A stretch of 6,880 nucleotides of DNA from assembly GCA_949486985.1 (NCBI GenBank), contig CATBLW010000214.1:1-6880 (forward strand). Reading direction: 5' to 3'. Numbering within the stretch: position 1 is the first letter of the stretch; every line of letters starts with the position of its first letter. This DNA comes from Prochlorococcus marinus str. MIT 9215. GTDB lineage: Bacteria; Cyanobacteriota; Cyanobacteriia; PCC-6307; Cyanobiaceae. The translations under genes and the position numbers were made by a program. Below, in pieces: positions 1-6,440 of the stretch. Under the pieces are notes generated by a model. That model had not been told where the DNA came from and searched no databases. It saw only the letters and a list, made by a program, of their open reading frames with translations.

Positions 1-1161
1 AGCTTCACCATAACTCTGATGATAATACGACTTCACGTCGTTATTAATATTCCCGAACACTAAATCATTAGGCTCTACTCTTCTATTCATTTCATGTTCT
101 GAATAGTATTGATTGATGTAGTTTTTCCAGCGAATGAATGCGTAACCAATAGAAGTTGGAATTTCTCTAGATGCACCTGTTTTCCCTGAGGTTACATTGA
201 TATATGCAATTAGCCTTTCCTCTCTTCCAAAAGCTTCAGGAGATTCAGCCCATGCTGTGTTATCTACATTTACATCATCTAAAACATCTATCCCTTCTGC
301 CTCTAGCTCTTCAATCTCTTCCCTTTTCTTAGTTGCCGATATTCTACCAACGTCACGAACTTCTACATCCTTCCATCTTAGTTTCCTTAATTCATCGCAG
401 CGAGCACCTGTGTTTTTAGCAATGAGCGTGAAGTGCCAGAACAACGTTCTCCAAAGATGTACACGATGATTGCTGTGCTTTTCACCTAACTTCACCCAAC
501 TCCGGATCTCTTTATTCAATGCACTCCAGTCTTCGTCATTGATTGCTGGGTTGGCAGTTAAATCATCCTGTCTGATCTTTATACTTGGGAATAGATTCTT
601 ATCAGCTACTACTTCAGGCTCGATCAGTCGATTCTTTACCAGCCAAGTAGATAAGAACTCTTTTATTCCTGATATCTCTTGACTCCAAGTTAGTTTAGTT
701 TTTCCTCTTCTATAGATTAGATAATTCTGAAATGATACCTCATTAATTTGCCTTGTTTTAACTACACCTTCAGCAGCCAGGTAAGGGATTAAATGATTCC
801 TTAGCGTGCCAGCTTTTCTTTCGTATGTATTCTCTTGAATAATACCAGCATCAACTCTTTTCCTCTGGTGATCTAAGTATTCCTCAACTGCTATCGGTAT
901 ATCTTTTGTTCTTAGCTTCTTGTCTAAAGCCTTCTGTTCTTTTTTGTTAGCTGGATCAGACTTGCCGGCAAATTTAAAAGCAACTTCTAATGCTTGAGCT
1001 TTAGCATCATCTAGATTTCTAGCTCCAGTTAATTGTTTACTTCTATAAGATCTTCTTTCTTTAATCCATTCGCGATATACATAGATTCCAGGTGCATGCT
1101 TATACGAAACAACTTCACCACGGCCATCGAGAACCTTTTCTTTGACTAGCACACTTGGCAT
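1..1161 (-). CDS. Tyrosine recombinase / phage-type integrase, C-terminus cut by window edge
   Basis: Site-specific DNA recombinase expected to integrate and excise a mobile element. The frame is open for 387 codons from ATG at 1161 to the left edge with no stop. The start is supported by a good ribosome site (AGGAG, 9 nt upstream). In the protein, residues about 15-60 (KERRSYRSKQLTGARNLDDA) look like an N-terminal arm-binding domain. Residues about 85-180 look like the SAM-like core-binding domain (IPIAVEEYLDHQRKR, NTYERKAGTLRNHLIPYL). The catalytic domain begins near 205 with box I NTGARCDELRKLRW, catalytic Arg254. Lys327 in VTSGKTGASREIP fits the beta-hairpin Lys. The HxxR, H/W and Tyr motifs should lie beyond the edge. 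R254 to K327 is 73 residues against about 23-28 in lambda Int, XerD and Cre, so there is an acidic insertion at roughly 270-318. The gene is AT-rich and uses many AGA codons, unlike every neighbour, which suggests transfer. The family call is firm; the subfamily and target site are unknown. Confidence 0.9.
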   Translation of the reverse strand, partial: MPSVLVKEKVLDGRGEVVSYKHAPGIYVYREWIKERRSYRSKQLTGARNLDDAKAQALEVAFKFAGKSDPANKKEQKALDKKLRTKDIPIAVEEYLDHQRKRVDAGIIQENTYERKAGTLRNHLIPYLAAEGVVKTRQINEVSFQNYLIYRRGKTKLTWSQEISGIKEFLSTWLVKNRLIEPEVVADKNLFPSIKIRQDDLTANPAINDEDWSALNKEIRSWVKLGEKHSNHRVHLWRTLFWHFTLIAKNTGARCDELRKLRWKDVEVRDVGRISATKKREEIEELEAEGIDVLDDVNVDNTAWAESPEAFGREERLIAYINVTSGKTGASREIPTSIGYAFIRWKNYINQYYSEHEMNRRVEPNDLVFGNINNDVKSYYHQSYGEA

Positions 1162-1170
1162 AAATCGTTG

Positions 1171-1177
1171 CTCCTTT
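1171..1177 (-). promoter_or_regulatory. Ribosome binding site of the integrase gene
   Basis: Read on the minus strand this is AAAGGAG, with AGGAG ending 9 nt before the ATG at 1161-1159. It fixes the integrase start. It is also notable because the neighbouring core genes show weak or no Shine-Dalgarno sequence, which agrees with a foreign origin of the integrase. Confidence 0.65.
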
Positions 1178-1200
1178 TGCAGGGAGCTTGCTGGAATGCC

Positions 1201-1211
1201 GCTAGTCTAGC
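1201..1211. repeat. Short perfect inverted repeat GCTAGTCTAGC
   Basis: Two 5-bp arms (GCTAG / CTAGC) flank a single T. It sits between the integrase start and the phosphatase, close to the composition change. It is a possible operator or recombinase core-site element, but an 11-bp palindrome can arise by chance, so the functional reading is weak. Confidence 0.3.
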
Positions 1212-1271
1212 ATGATATTAATTACTGAGAACACAGTCATGGACTCAAAAGAGAGCAGTGATTGTCTGTTG

Positions 1272-1862
1272 ATGGATAACAGGCAACTCTGGCTGTTTCG
1301 CCACGGGGCCACCGAATGGGCACGCCAAGGGCGTCATACCGGCAGCACCGACCTTCCACTTCTGCAGGAGGGAGAGGCAGAAGCCAGAGCACTGGCACCC
1401 GTACTCAAAGGAGTGAAGTTTGCTGCCGTCTACGCCTCTCCCCTGCAACGAGCCCAACGCACCTGTGCGTTAAGTGGGCTCTCGGAATCACCAACGATCC
1501 TTAGCGATTTAAGCGAGTGGAACTACGGCAACTATGAAGGCATCACAACGAAAGAGATTCGGCAGACCGTGCCCAACTGGACAGTTTGGAACGACGGTTG
1601 CCCTGATGGAGAGGATGCAGCAGCAGTGCAGCTTCGCTGTAGGCGTGTGATTGAACAATGCCTCGACTTTGAAGGTTCTGGAGATATCGCCTTGTTCGCT
1701 CATGGTCACATTCTTCGAGCTCTCACAGGCACGTGGCTTGGTCTTGGCGCCGCAGGCGGACGACTGTTCAAGCTCACCACTGGCAGCATCTGCATCCTTG
1801 GCTTCGAGCGTGAGCAACGTGTGATCACGCGCTGGAATGCACATCCTGCTGACAGACTCTGA
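1272..1862 (+). CDS. Histidine phosphatase superfamily protein (phosphoglycerate-mutase-like), possibly a sugar-bisphosphatase
   Basis: Cytosolic phosphatase of the two-histidine branch, using a phospho-His intermediate. Numbered from the chosen ATG at 1272 (196 aa): LFRHGATEW gives Arg10 and nucleophile His11; SPLQRAQRT gives phosphate-binding Arg60; EWNYGNYEG gives Glu82, the likely acid; FAHGHILR gives the second His144. All core catalytic residues are present. The blocks GRHTGSTDLPL, EWNYGNYEG, WNDGCPDGE and FAHGHILR resemble yeast Shb17 (sedoheptulose-1,7-bisphosphatase), as I recall it, more than glycolytic mutase; the substrate is not proven. Start choice: in-frame ATGs also lie at 1212 and 1239. 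The 1272 start puts the RHG motif about 9 residues from the N-terminus, as is usual. The 1239 start has a weak GAG 9 nt upstream, and 1212 falls inside a putative -10 element. The GAP-family gene follows after 79 bp on the same strand. Confidence 0.85.
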   Translation: MDNRQLWLFRHGATEWARQGRHTGSTDLPLLQEGEAEARALAPVLKGVKFAAVYASPLQRAQRTCALSGLSESPTILSDLSEWNYGNYEGITTKEIRQTVPNWTVWNDGCPDGEDAAAVQLRCRRVIEQCLDFEGSGDIALFAHGHILRALTGTWLGLGAAGGRLFKLTTGSICILGFEREQRVITRWNAHPADRL

Positions 1863-1941
1863 CGAGAACAGCTGATGGCTCTGGCTTGAGGTCTTAAGTG
1901 CCTGACTATCGGCGAAAATTTCAAAATGTCTAACCAGCTCT

Positions 1942-2631
1942 ATGGCTGATACCACCCTCTGGGCCGAACTCTTGGCCTTCGGCACCGGCTTAGGGCTCTC
2001 ACCGGTGCATTTAGGTGTCCTGCTTCTCCTCCTGCTAGGGCCTAAACCGATTCAGCGGGGAAGTTGGTTCGTGACGGGCTGGATCGTGACAACCCTGGTC
2101 ACAGTGATCCTGTTGCTGACGGTGGGGCACAGCTTGGTGCTCGACATGACTCAAGGCTCTCATCATCGAACAGCTCTCGACCTTCTGGGGGGAGGAGCTT
2201 TGATCTCATTGGGCTTGAAGGAACTCTTGCGATCGTTTGCTGCAGGGGAAGAACAACCCGCCTGGACCCATACGGTCGAACGATTTATCAATTTGCCGCT
2301 GCCACTTTTAATCGCTGTTGGTGCGCTAACAGAAGTCATCAGCCCAGATGATCTTTTCTTATTCGCCAAGACTTCAGCGGTGGTGCTAGCTGCAAACCTC
2401 CCCAGCTGGCAAGAAATTGTTGGCTTGGTGTTTTTCACATTGGGCTCAAGCCTGCTGCTACTCATCCCCCTTGTCGCGGTAATCATTGGCAGGGAACGCG
2501 TCATTCCCTTGCTGCAAGCCGGGAAGCAACTTTTATTTGCCAAAGGTGACCTAATCGTTGGCGGAGTGAGTTTTGCGCTGGGTGCCTACCTGGGATGGCA
2601 AGGGATCAGCGGTCTGATGATTGTGATCTGA
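1942..2631 (+). CDS. GAP-family (SfLAP-like) six-helix membrane protein
   Basis: Integral membrane protein of 229 aa resembling the GAP / sulfolipid-addressing-protein family, which belongs to the broad LysE-like transporter group. Predicted hydrophobic segments lie near residues 7-32, 42-66, 78-97, 117-151, 156-182 and 204-227, giving about six helices in two halves. Each half carries a Ser-Pro break: GLGLSPVHLG (about 16-25) after the first helix start, and LTEVISPDDLFLFA (about 129-142) in the fourth. Such repeated polar breaks are typical of small transporters in this group. No signal peptide is separable from helix 1. The 79-bp gap upstream shows no clear terminator, so read-through from the phosphatase is plausible; no Shine-Dalgarno is evident before the ATG. 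The 3' end overlaps the convergent helicase gene by 26 bp. The substrate is unknown; the family call is from sequence pattern. Confidence 0.75.
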   Translation: MADTTLWAELLAFGTGLGLSPVHLGVLLLLLLGPKPIQRGSWFVTGWIVTTLVTVILLLTVGHSLVLDMTQGSHHRTALDLLGGGALISLGLKELLRSFAAGEEQPAWTHTVERFINLPLPLLIAVGALTEVISPDDLFLFAKTSAVVLAANLPSWQEIVGLVFFTLGSSLLLLIPLVAVIIGRERVIPLLQAGKQLLFAKGDLIVGGVSFALGAYLGWQGISGLMIVI

Positions 2632-4081
2632 GTTGCTCCAACCAGCGATCTTGTGCGGAAGCAGCTCCTTGTTTCCCCACAAGCCACACACCTGTGCGCG
2701 CCCGACTCACTGCCACATAAACCAGTTGACGTCTCAAGGTGAGGTCTTGAGGCCAAAAAACATCACCAGCCACAAACACCTCCCCGAAGCTGCTGCCCTG
2801 GCTGCGATGAACGGTAAGAACGGCCGCAGGCCCCAATGATGCGAAGGCATCCCGAAGCAGAAAAAAACGTCGCCATAAAGAGCGCCCATCCCTTTTCCCC
2901 GCCGCTTTTGCCTCAACCCTGAGCCTTTGCAACGTGGCATCGAGCAGGCGTCTGCCCTCTGAACCAACTGGCGGCAGCAAACGCAACTCCAGTTCCAGCT
3001 CACCGGCTCGAACTTTGGCCGTCAGGGTGTCAACCACCGGCACAGACCAATCGCTTTGTCCTTCCAAACCAAACTCGGCAAGGTCACAGCGTTCCGGAGT
3101 GACGTCTCGGACGACCACCTCTCGATTTGATCCCAGCACCATGTCGGGTTCCTCGCCAGTCTCGGCGCCACTACGAGAAGCGGGGGCCATAACCGCCTTG
3201 CGTGCGATCAAAACCTCTCCAGGTAATACCGGTAACTGATCGGCCATATCACCATGAATCGCCCGTCGTGCATGGGGAACCAATTGTTCCAAGCTGCGAT
3301 TTGTGTAACACAAGATCCTGGCCTGATCAGGATTGTCCTGAATTGCCGCTTGCCGAAGCGCTGCCTTCGCCTGCTCCAACCAGCGGCTTTGAACAAGGCA
3401 TTCCACCCTGCCCTTCTTTTCTTCAACTGGCGGGAAGCAAGGAGGCAGCTGACAGGGAAGAAGACCATCACGAAGACGACTCGCCAATCGCAACACCGGA
3501 CCTTGATGCCTCACCACCTGTTGCAGGCTGGCCACACAAGAGCGTTGCATCGAAAACACTGGGCTTCCAGCCTCCCCAACAGGTGGCAACTGAGCAGGAT
3601 CACCAACAAACACAAGACGTGTCCGGAAGGGATGAGCACATTGCAGAGCAATTCCCAGCAACGTGCTGTCAATCATCGAAGCCTCATCGATGAGCACAAG
3701 CCCCAGCTGTTCAAGAGACTGGGCCGTCTGATCGGTTGGCTCACATGACTCCTGATCGCCCTGACGCTTGAGCTTGAGTCTCAATAGTCGATGGATGGTG
3801 GATGGGTACCAAGTGGATCGAAGGCCTTCTAAGGCAAGGGCCTGACGCAGCACGCCAACAGCCTTGTGAGTTGGCGCTACCACCGTCCAACAAAGGCCTC
3901 TGGCCTCAACCTGCCGCAGAAAGCGCATCGACAGGAATGTCTTGCCGCTGCCGGCATAACCACTGAGAACGAAAGGCGTCCCGGGCTCAGAACCTTCCAA
4001 CCAAGCACTGAAGGCTTTCTCAGCTTGCTGCTGATCATCAGTGAGCTGAGTAGATGCTGAATCTGGAGAAGGCTTGATCAC
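2606..4081 (-). CDS. SF1B DNA helicase, Dda/RecD-like ATPase
   Basis: ATP-dependent helicase of 491 aa, probably translocating 5'-3' on single-stranded DNA in repair or recombination. Motifs in order: Q-motif region LTDDQ (13-17); Walker A GYAGSGKT (41-48, Lys47); motif Ia APTHKA (69-74); Walker B VLIDEASM with Asp132 and Glu133; motif III VFVGDPAQLPPVG (about 157-169, Gln164); motif V TVHRSQGSSF (423-432); motif VI VYVAVSRAR (454-462, Arg460). All are intact. Residues about 320-415 between domains 2A and 2B hold a less conserved insert. There is no N-terminal RecBCD-interaction domain, and the length is much closer to T4 Dda (about 440 aa) than to RecD or RecD2 (about 600-850 aa). The start is GTG at 4081, overlapping the upstream DUF212 stop as GTGA, so translation is probably coupled. 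The name RecD is often applied to such proteins, but it should not be taken to mean a RecBCD subunit. Confidence 0.9.
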   Translation of the reverse strand: MIKPSPDSASTQLTDDQQQAEKAFSAWLEGSEPGTPFVLSGYAGSGKTFLSMRFLRQVEARGLCWTVVAPTHKAVGVLRQALALEGLRSTWYPSTIHRLLRLKLKRQGDQESCEPTDQTAQSLEQLGLVLIDEASMIDSTLLGIALQCAHPFRTRLVFVGDPAQLPPVGEAGSPVFSMQRSCVASLQQVVRHQGPVLRLASRLRDGLLPCQLPPCFPPVEEKKGRVECLVQSRWLEQAKAALRQAAIQDNPDQARILCYTNRSLEQLVPHARRAIHGDMADQLPVLPGEVLIARKAVMAPASRSGAETGEEPDMVLGSNREVVVRDVTPERCDLAEFGLEGQSDWSVPVVDTLTAKVRAGELELELRLLPPVGSEGRRLLDATLQRLRVEAKAAGKRDGRSLWRRFFLLRDAFASLGPAAVLTVHRSQGSSFGEVFVAGDVFWPQDLTLRRQLVYVAVSRARTGVWLVGKQGAASAQDRWLEQLRSQSSDR

Positions 4082-4590
4082 CCCAATGACAAACCCAAAA
4101 GTTGCGTGAGATGCAGAGGTGAACCGACAAAAACGAGTCCTGGCAACGCCACCGCTGGACCGAACAAGCTGCCTACCAACACCTGCATCCGACTATGACC
4201 AAGGCTTTCCTTGAGAAGATTTTCCGGTGGCGTCGGCCAAGCCTCGGCAGGCAAAAGATTCACCCTTGCCGCCGTAAAGCCAGCCGCTCTACGAACGCCG
4301 CTGGCGTCATACATCACCACAAAAGCCACCGTTGCAGCAAGAGCAAAACCTGGAGAATCAAAGCCCATCACCCATCCAAGGCCAGCAGCAGCTCCAGTGA
4401 CCAAGGCTGAATGACTCGATGGCATGCCACCCGTTTCCAAAAGCACTGCAGGTCGCCAACGGCGATAAAGGATCAACTCAACAATCAGCTTGGACAGCTG
4501 GGCCAAACCACAGGCAATGAGGGCCCAGGCCAAAACGGCATTATCAAGAAGCTGCAGCCATACAGACACAGTGGCGTCGCTAGGAATCAT
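4078..4590 (-). CDS. DUF212 / divergent PAP2 family membrane protein
   Basis: Small integral membrane protein (170 aa) of the DUF212 family (YuiD-like), known in bacteria and plant plastids and distantly related to PAP2 acid phosphatases. Hydrophobic stretches lie near 12-42, 62-95 and 136-158. Visible family motifs are K34 followed by R46-P47, GGMPSSHSA (54-62, His60), MYDASGVRRAAG (93-104) and KESLGHS (127-133, His132). PSSHS is the counterpart of the PAP2 motif PSGHS, and H132 aligns with the motif-3 His. The usual PAP2 Asp four residues later is Gln136, so phosphatase activity is uncertain. The ATG overlaps the crtE stop (ATGA at 4587-4590), and the gene's own stop overlaps the helicase GTG, placing it in the middle of the operon. 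Its position after crtE hints at a prenyl-phosphate or lipid role; this is inference. Confidence 0.88.
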   Translation of the reverse strand: MIPSDATVSVWLQLLDNAVLAWALIACGLAQLSKLIVELILYRRWRPAVLLETGGMPSSHSALVTGAAAGLGWVMGFDSPGFALAATVAFVVMYDASGVRRAAGFTAARVNLLPAEAWPTPPENLLKESLGHSRMQVLVGSLFGPAVALPGLVFVGSPLHLTQLLGLSLG

Positions 4591-5489
4591 CGGTCTCGGC
4601 TGGTGATGTAATCAGCAAGAGCTAACAATGGTGCTGAGGAGGCACGCCATGGATCGAGTGCGGACTTGGCCTCGTTGACGAGAGCATCAGCACGTCGCCT
4701 GGATTCATCAAGACCGAGCAACTTCGGATAAGTGGTCTTATCGGCGAGAAGATCCTTGCCGGCAGTCTTGCCAAGCACATCACTGCTGGCCGTCACGTCA
4801 AGGATGTCGTCAATGATCTGAAAGGCCAAGCCAATTCCTCTGGCGTAAATACGCAGTGCAGCGATCAAATCCTCATCAGCACCACCGATCAAAGCACCAG
4901 AGATCAAACAGCCCGTTAGTAAGGCCCCTGTCTTATGGAGATGAATGAACTCCAGGGTGTCGAGATCGACCTGTTTGCCTTCACAATCGAGATCTTCAAC
5001 TTGACCACCTACCAGACCTGGCGCCCCTGCGACCAACGACAGTTCGCCGACAACCTTCAACAAGCGATCTGCGGGCACACCTGGACTGCGCAGGGCAACC
5101 ATCTCAAAGGCTCGAGTCAACAAGGCATCCCCAGCGAGAATGGCAATCGCGTCTCCATAAACCTTGTGGTTCGTAGGACGACCGCGACGCAAATCGTCGT
5201 TATCCATGGCGGGCAAGTCGTCATGAATCAGCGACATCGTGTGAATCATCTCCAAAGCCACTGCTGTCGGAAGAGCCTGCGCCGCATCACCACCTGCTAG
5301 TTCACAAGCTGCCAAGCAAAGGATGGGGCGCAAACGCTTGCCACCAGCCAAAAGGGAGTAACGCATGGCCTCCCTGAGTTGCTCAGGACGCTCAGGTCCA
5401 AGCGAATCATCCAGAGCCTCTTCAACGCTGGCTTTGGCCGCGGCCAAATAGGCGGGGAAGTCGAAGGAGGTACTAACCGCCGACACCAT
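4587..5489 (-). CDS. crtE: Geranylgeranyl diphosphate synthase (CrtE), class I trans-prenyltransferase
   Basis: Cytosolic enzyme that extends allylic diphosphates with isopentenyl diphosphate to C20 GGPP, the precursor of carotenoids, phytyl chains of chlorophyll and quinone tails. The 300-aa protein has GGKRLRP (49-55), the first Asp-rich motif DDLPAMD (Asp90, Asp91, Asp96), DNDDLRRGRPTNH (96-108), HKTG (Lys186), the second Asp-rich motif DDILD (227-231) and GKTAGKD (240-246), all intact. The residues just before the first motif read TMSLIHDD, as in plant and cyanobacterial GGPP synthases, whereas E. coli IspA (a C15 synthase) has Tyr in place of this Met. This favours C20 rather than C15 product. 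Length is normal. The ATG at 5489 lies 42 bp after the folD stop, and the stop overlaps the DUF212 start. ispA-type C15 synthesis is the alternative; I consider it unlikely. Confidence 0.93.
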   Translation of the reverse strand: MVSAVSTSFDFPAYLAAAKASVEEALDDSLGPERPEQLREAMRYSLLAGGKRLRPILCLAACELAGGDAAQALPTAVALEMIHTMSLIHDDLPAMDNDDLRRGRPTNHKVYGDAIAILAGDALLTRAFEMVALRSPGVPADRLLKVVGELSLVAGAPGLVGGQVEDLDCEGKQVDLDTLEFIHLHKTGALLTGCLISGALIGGADEDLIAALRIYARGIGLAFQIIDDILDVTASSDVLGKTAGKDLLADKTTYPKLLGLDESRRRADALVNEAKSALDPWRASSAPLLALADYITSRDR

Positions 5490-5531
5490 GAACCATGTCT
5501 CGTTGGCGCGATTCTCTCAGGCCACCCAAAC

Positions 5532-6440
5532 TCACGGGAGCAGATCCTTAAGAGTGAAGGGCAAACCGCAATGCTGCTGCCATCGAGCCACCGCATTCAC
5601 GAGCAGCATCGCCACGGTCATCGGACCCACTCCACCTGGTACAGGAGTGAGGGCACTGGCCAAAGGTTCCACCTCTTCAGCACGCACATCTCCGCACAGT
5701 CGGCCTTTGCTGTCAGGTCCCATTGACGGATCAGCTGGCAGGCGATGAATACCCACATCAACAACGATGGCTCCTTGTTTGACATGCTCGGCGCCAAGCA
5801 TCCGCGGTCGGCCAGCCGCGACAACTAAGACATCAGCCTGCTTGGTTAATTCAGCTAGATCCTGGGTGCGTGAATGCGCAACGCTGACCGTGGCATTAGC
5901 GGCCTGAAGCATCAGCGCCATCGGTTGCCCAACCAAGATGCTGCGACCGATTACCACAGCTCGTTTTCCCTCCAGAGAGAGTTGGTGACGTGCCAACAAA
6001 GCCATCACCCCTGCAGGAGTACAGCTTCTTGGTCCTGGCTCGCCTTTAAGCAAGCGGCCCAAATTAAGGGTGTGGAGTCCATCAGCATCTTTCTCTGGAT
6101 CAATTGCTGCCAATAAAGGACCTTCATCGATGCCCATAGGCAATGGCAATTGCAGAAGGATTCCATCCACGCGCTGATCAGCGTTCAAATCCTTGATACT
6201 GGCCAACAAATCAGCTTCAGAGGTGCTGGCCGGAAGATGAGCCCCGTAGCTCACCACGCCAATGCGTGAACAGGCCTTTTGCTTATTGGCTACATAAACA
6301 CCGCTGGCTGGATCGTCACCAACACGCAACACGGCGAGTCCGGGAGGCCTCCCGGCAGAAGCCAGTCCAGCCTTGATCTCCGCCTGAAGCCGTTGTTCCA
6401 GTTCAGCCGCCAGCTGCTTACCATCAAGCCTCAAGGTCAT
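5532..6440 (-). CDS. folD: FolD: bifunctional methylenetetrahydrofolate dehydrogenase / methenyltetrahydrofolate cyclohydrolase
   Basis: Cytosolic NADP-dependent enzyme interconverting 5,10-methylene-, 5,10-methenyl- and 10-formyl-tetrahydrofolate for purine and formyl-Met synthesis. Numbered from ATG at 6440 (302 aa): VGDDPASGVYVANKQKAC (40-57) contains the Tyr49 and Lys53 catalytic pair; DGILLQLPLP (92-101, Gln97); DADGLH (118-123, Asp120); Rossmann region VVIGRSILVGQPM (162-174), with Arg166 suited to the NADP 2'-phosphate; and TPVPGGVGPMT (265-275). All are intact. An in-frame ATG at 6467 would add nine residues (MLGRVLDAC). The start at 6440 gives the usual MxLRLDGKQLA-type N-terminus and was preferred, although its Shine-Dalgarno is weak: GGA 7 nt upstream, with GGGGAGAG further off at about 14 nt. 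First gene of the four-gene minus-strand set; crtE follows after 42 bp. Confidence 0.95.
   Translation of the reverse strand: MTLRLDGKQLAAELEQRLQAEIKAGLASAGRPPGLAVLRVGDDPASGVYVANKQKACSRIGVVSYGAHLPASTSEADLLASIKDLNADQRVDGILLQLPLPMGIDEGPLLAAIDPEKDADGLHTLNLGRLLKGEPGPRSCTPAGVMALLARHQLSLEGKRAVVIGRSILVGQPMALMLQAANATVSVAHSRTQDLAELTKQADVLVVAAGRPRMLGAEHVKQGAIVVDVGIHRLPADPSMGPDSKGRLCGDVRAEEVEPLASALTPVPGGVGPMTVAMLLVNAVARWQQHCGLPFTLKDLLP

Larger units (their letters stand above)
1162..1271. promoter_or_regulatory. Divergent junction between integrase and phosphatase, putative promoters
   Basis: This non-coding stretch separates two divergently read genes, so it must carry the integrase promoter and probably that of the phosphatase. 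On the plus strand TTGCTG (1188-1193) and CATGAT (1211-1216) are separated by 17 bp and form a weak sigma70-like pair. If used, transcription would begin near 1223, after the most upstream ATG (1212), favouring a later start. The base composition changes from AT-rich to GC-richer here. No tRNA or tmRNA end is visible. The promoter assignment is inference from weak matches only. Confidence 0.35.

Noticed and set aside
197..682. Two plus-strand open frames (90 and 70 codons) in the AT-rich region
   Set aside because: They are antisense to the continuous 387-codon integrase frame; their Ser-rich translations show no family resemblance.
1162..1271. tRNA fragment as integration target at the island edge
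   Set aside because: I searched by eye for a T-arm (GGTTCGAATCC-like) and acceptor pairing on both strands and found neither.
1863..1941. Intrinsic terminator between the phosphatase and GAP genes
   Set aside because: Only a short GAAAATTTC palindrome is present; there is no GC-rich stem followed by a T-run.
1926..1949. Seven-codon ATG...TGA frame overlapping the GAP gene start
   Set aside because: It could be a leader peptide, but it has no Shine-Dalgarno, no attenuator-like hairpin and no codon bias; chance is the simpler reading.
1509..1985. Minus-strand open frame of 158 codons opposite the phosphatase
   Set aside because: The plus-strand frame has the full set of histidine phosphatase motifs; the antisense translation has none and crosses the next gene's start.
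3202..3748. Plus-strand open frames of about 163 codons opposite the helicase
   Set aside because: They lie within the helicase segment around the Walker B and motif III region and are low-complexity shadows without recognisable domains.
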